Made by a program: the position numbers and the translations under genes. A stretch of 9,413 nt of DNA from Bacteroidales bacterium (GTDB lineage Bacteria > Bacteroidota > Bacteroidia > Bacteroidales > VadinHA17), in the NCBI GenBank assembly GCA_003501665.1, contig DNOQ01000292.1:1-9413 (forward strand), given 5' to 3'. A model generated the notes under the pieces. It was not told the origin of the DNA. It was given only the letters and a program-made list of their open reading frames with translations, and ran no database searches. Shown here piece by piece: positions 6,763 to 9,413 of the stretch (the stretch's first letter is position 1; each line of letters begins with the position of its first letter).

Positions 6763-9231
6763 CTATACTCCTGCTTTAGCCCGGCGGATCTGCTCAAGAT
6801 CCGTGAAGTTAGTGCCTGGTACATAATCCTTCAGAGGAACAATTTTCTCATGGATGGCATCGAGGAACCAGCCCGGCTGAGGGAAGAATGCATCTTCAAG
6901 TTCATGGGCAGGGACTATCCAGTTTCGTGAGCCCACAACAACGGGAGGTGCATCGAGGTAATCGAATGCCAGTTCAGCAATATTACTGGCAAAATCATTG
7001 AGGAATGAGCCCCGACTGTTGGCGTCGCCGGAGATGATAATGCGACCTGTTTTTTTCACTGATGCTATTACAGGTTCATAATTAAACGGAACCAGGGAGC
7101 GGGCATCAATCACCTCAGCACTCATGTCATATTTTTCTTCAAGTATTCTGGCCGCCTCCAGTGCCCTGTAGAGTGTAGCCCCGACAGTCAGGATTGTAAT
7201 ATCCTTCCCTTCTCTCTTAATGTCGGGTTCGCCGAACGAGACTTCATAATATCCTTCCGGCACTCCTCCTTTATGGAATTGTTCACCAATATCATAAATA
7301 CGCTGGCTTTCAAAATAAACTACCGGGTCTGATCCCTGGAGGGCAGCGTTCATAAGTCCTTTGGCATCATACGGCGTTGCCGGGAAGCAAACCTTTATGC
7401 CGGGGATATGCGCTACCAGGGAGGTCCAGTCCTGTGAGTGCTGGGCACCGTATTTGGAGCCCACAGAAACTCTCAGTACAACAGGCATTTTCAGAACATT
7501 TCCGCTCATGGCCTGCCATTTCGGAAGCTGGTTGAACACCTCATCTCCGCACCGGCCCAGAAAGTCGCAATACATGATCTCCGGTATCACGCGGCCGCCG
7601 CACATGGCGTAACCTATAGCTGTACCGACGATTGAGCCCTCTGAAATGGGCGAGTTGAACAGGCGGTTATAAGGCAGCGCCTCAGTCAGTCCGCGATAGA
7701 CGGCAAAGGCACCACCCCAGTCGCGGTTCTCCTCACCATAGGCAACAAGAGATGAATCTTTATAAAAGCGGTCAATAATTGCCTCGAAAATACCGTCGCG
7801 AAGCTGGTACTGTTTCATTTTAGAGAATGGCTTGCCCTCTTTATCGAATGCAAAACGCTCTTTTGTGGATATCTGCTTCACGCGTGGATTTTCCTCCATC
7901 TTATGACATACCTCAGGAACAGTATCTCCGAAAGAATTAACTGACTGGTTTGACAGCATCATGCTGCCGATCAGCTCCGGGTGTTTGACCAGATCCATCC
8001 TTGGCGAGATATTATCATCAATAACCATTTTGAGCATCTCAAGTATCAGGTCCTTCACATCTGACTGAACAGCAGTCAGTTCAATCTGGGAACAGACACC
8101 TGCGTCAATAAGCTGTCTGGCATAACTAATAGTGCAGTCATGTTCCTGCCATGCTTCAACCTCTTCCTTTGAACGGTACGATGAGGCATCGGAAGGGGAA
8201 TGGCCGGAGTACCGGTATGTGAGAACATCAAGAAGCACAGGACCCTGTTTGTCATCAATGATCTTACGTTTTCGTCTGTAAGCATCTATCACAGCAAGCG
8301 GGTTATAACCGTCAACGCGCTCAGCATGCATCTGATCAGGGTTTACTCCTGCACCAATTCGTGCTGCAACGCCGTAACCCATTGTTTCGCCGCATGTCTG
8401 CCCTCCCATTCCGTACTGGTTGTTCATAATGTTGAAGATCATGGGCAGCCCGCCTTTCATATCACCTTCCCAGAGCTCAGTGAACTGGTCCATCGAGGCA
8501 AATGAAATACCTTCCCATACGGGTCCGCAGCCCATTGATGCGTCACCAATATTAGCCACTACTAATCCCGATTTGCGGTTCACCTTCTTATAAAGAGCAG
8601 CTCCCACAGCTATGTCGCCACTTCCACCTACTATTGCATTATTCGGGTATACTCCAAATGGTGTAAAGAATGCGTGCATGCTGCCGCCAAGTCCTTTATT
8701 GAAACCGGTTTCCCTTGCAAAGATCTCAGCCAAAGTACCGTAGACAAGGAATCTCCGGCCAAGTTTCTTAACCGGACCGTTGAAACTCTGTTTCACAATC
8801 TTAAGTATTGTTCCTCCAAAGAAGTTTTCCATTATACGGGTCAGTTCTTCATCACTCAGATTGGCTATTGCGCTTAATCCCTTTGCAAGTATCTCACCGT
8901 GGCTGCGGTGCGAGCCGAATATGAAATCTTCAACTCCAAGAGTATAGGCCATTCCCACGGCTGCGGCTTCCTGCCCTATTGACAGATGCGCAGGTCCGGG
9001 ATGGCTGTATTTTACCCCTTCATACTCATTTGCGATCTTGATCTGGTTGAGCATGGTCTCAAACTCACGGATCACCATCATATCGTGGTAAATTCGCAAT
9101 AGCTCCTCATCGGTGAAATTACCCCGCTCGTCAGAGACTGTCTTCTGGTATTGATTGACCGGGACAGGGGTGAACTTAATCTCGTCTGGTTTTCTTAATT
9201 CTTCAGGATTAATGAATTGATTCTTAGGCAT
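6763..9231 (-). CDS. fused E1alpha-E1beta thiamine-diphosphate-dependent 2-oxoacid dehydrogenase
   Basis: An 822-residue protein joining both E1 subunits of a 2-oxoacid dehydrogenase complex, which decarboxylates a 2-oxoacid and transfers the acyl group to E2-bound lipoate. The alpha half (about 40-410) shows GQEAAAVG (86-93), FGSHRSHGEILAKG (105-118), GLGGSMH (180-186), a thiamine-diphosphate motif starting GDA (229-231) and ending NN (270-271), and the loop YRYSGHSPSD (339-348). The beta half (about 475-800) shows YGEENRDWGG (498-507), the SEGSIVG segment with probable catalytic E531, DFLGRCGDEVFNQ (556-568), GAQHSQ (595-600) and PATPYDAKGL (617-626). It is longer than E1 fusions of roughly 660-700 residues because of an N-terminal extension, an insertion near 119-178, a longer thiamine motif and a long inter-domain linker. 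The substrate may be pyruvate, a branched-chain oxoacid, acetoin or another oxoacid; motifs do not decide. E3 lies 39 nt upstream; no E2 is in view. Confidence 0.93.
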   Translation of the reverse strand: MPKNQFINPEELRKPDEIKFTPVPVNQYQKTVSDERGNFTDEELLRIYHDMMVIREFETMLNQIKIANEYEGVKYSHPGPAHLSIGQEAAAVGMAYTLGVEDFIFGSHRSHGEILAKGLSAIANLSDEELTRIMENFFGGTILKIVKQSFNGPVKKLGRRFLVYGTLAEIFARETGFNKGLGGSMHAFFTPFGVYPNNAIVGGSGDIAVGAALYKKVNRKSGLVVANIGDASMGCGPVWEGISFASMDQFTELWEGDMKGGLPMIFNIMNNQYGMGGQTCGETMGYGVAARIGAGVNPDQMHAERVDGYNPLAVIDAYRRKRKIIDDKQGPVLLDVLTYRYSGHSPSDASSYRSKEEVEAWQEHDCTISYARQLIDAGVCSQIELTAVQSDVKDLILEMLKMVIDDNISPRMDLVKHPELIGSMMLSNQSVNSFGDTVPEVCHKMEENPRVKQISTKERFAFDKEGKPFSKMKQYQLRDGIFEAIIDRFYKDSSLVAYGEENRDWGGAFAVYRGLTEALPYNRLFNSPISEGSIVGTAIGYAMCGGRVIPEIMYCDFLGRCGDEVFNQLPKWQAMSGNVLKMPVVLRVSVGSKYGAQHSQDWTSLVAHIPGIKVCFPATPYDAKGLMNAALQGSDPVVYFESQRIYDIGEQFHKGGVPEGYYEVSFGEPDIKREGKDITILTVGATLYRALEAARILEEKYDMSAEVIDARSLVPFNYEPVIASVKKTGRIIISGDANSRGSFLNDFASNIAELAFDYLDAPPVVVGSRNWIVPAHELEDAFFPQPGWFLDAIHEKIVPLKDYVPGTNFTDLEQIRRAKAGV

Positions 9232-9270
9232 AGTATTTTTTGTTAATGGAAAATATCCGGTGTTTAATAG

Positions 9271-9413
9271 TTATTTGTCACCAAAAGAAAATATTGTCTC
9301 TTTAAAGATCTCCGAAACAGTCGGGTGAGGGAATATAACTTCTTCAAGTTCTTTCAAAGTCATCTCTGCCTCGATCGCCATGCAGGCACCATAGATAAGC
9401 TCGCTGGACGGAT
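9271..9413 (-). CDS. lpdA: dihydrolipoamide dehydrogenase (E3), C-terminal fragment
   Basis: Only the last 46 codons before a TAA at 9273-9271 are in the window; the rest lies beyond the right edge. The tail contains SELIYGACMAIEAEMTLKEL and then HPTVSEIFKE, the signature end of the dimerisation domain of lipoamide dehydrogenase-type flavoproteins. There the His of HPT and the nearby Glu form the catalytic pair that acts with the redox disulfide of the partner subunit. E3 reoxidises E2-bound dihydrolipoamide and makes NADH. Within the pyridine nucleotide-disulfide oxidoreductase family, the HPTxSE context and the adjacent E1 gene favour E3 over glutathione or mercuric reductase. The gene precedes E1 in transcription order, so E2 is expected further upstream or elsewhere. 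Confidence 0.85.
   Translation of the reverse strand, partial: PSSELIYGACMAIEAEMTLKELEEVIFPHPTVSEIFKETIFSFGDK

Noticed and set aside
6517..6930. Rightward 137-codon open frame over the PHP/E1 junction
   Set aside because: It is antisense to two well-supported genes, and its translation has no recognisable domain or composition bias of a real protein.
8200..8505. Rightward 101-codon open frame inside the E1 gene
   Set aside because: It is a shadow of the E1alpha coding sequence, which carries strong thiamine-enzyme motifs on the opposite strand.
1..9413. CRISPR arrays, tRNA/rRNA genes, insertion sequences or phage genes
   Set aside because: No regularly spaced repeats, transposase-like ORFs, terminal inverted repeats, cloverleaf-like segments or rRNA-like stretches were seen on either strand.

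Overview
The window looks like a chromosomal segment of a Bacteroidota bacterium. The best sign is the left edge: the first 55 codons of a leftward gene read as a signal peptide followed by the carboxypeptidase-regulatory-like segment typical of SusC/RagA TonB-dependent outer-membrane receptors. Consistent with this are the very AT-rich intergenic DNA, the near absence of Shine-Dalgarno sequences, a candidate TTTG / TAnnTTTG-type promoter, and a fused E1alpha-E1beta dehydrogenase. No genus can be assigned from the sequence alone.

Layout, left to right. (1) Positions 1-166, minus strand: start of a SusC-like receptor that runs off the left edge. (2) 167-555: AT-rich divergent control region with a candidate leftward promoter overlapped by a perfect 11-bp inverted repeat, plus further palindromes near the rightward gene. 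(3) 556-1434, plus: AraC-family regulator with an N-terminal cupin-like sensor domain. (4) 1435-1652: short non-coding gap. (5) 1653-2270, plus: small, divergent lipoate-protein-ligase-like protein. (6) 2271-9413, minus: a tightly packed block whose transcription order is dihydrolipoamide dehydrogenase (E3; only the C-terminus is in view), fused E1alpha-E1beta 2-oxoacid dehydrogenase, PHP-domain phosphoesterase-like protein, class II aldolase/short-chain dehydrogenase fusion, and a zinc-type alcohol dehydrogenase resembling L-sorbose-1-phosphate reductase (SorE). Gaps inside this block are +39, +3, -1 and +14 nt, so it is very probably one operon whose promoter lies beyond the right edge.

How the genes may work together (inference). 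The SusC-like receptor and AraC-type regulator suggest regulated uptake of a sugar or glycan. The SorE-like enzyme and the SDR half of the fusion, which resembles sorbitol-6-phosphate dehydrogenase (SrlD/SorD) near its active site and C-terminus, would together interconvert ketose-phosphate, hexitol-phosphate and ketose-phosphate. The aldolase half could cleave a phosphoketose. E1 and E3 are parts of a lipoate-dependent 2-oxoacid dehydrogenase that could oxidise a downstream 2-oxoacid, and the convergent lipoate ligase could lipoylate its E2 subunit. The E2 gene is not in this window. The mix of sugar-phosphate enzymes, a PHP protein and a 2-oxoacid dehydrogenase complex in one transcription unit is the most unusual aspect, and its true substrate cannot be read from the sequence.
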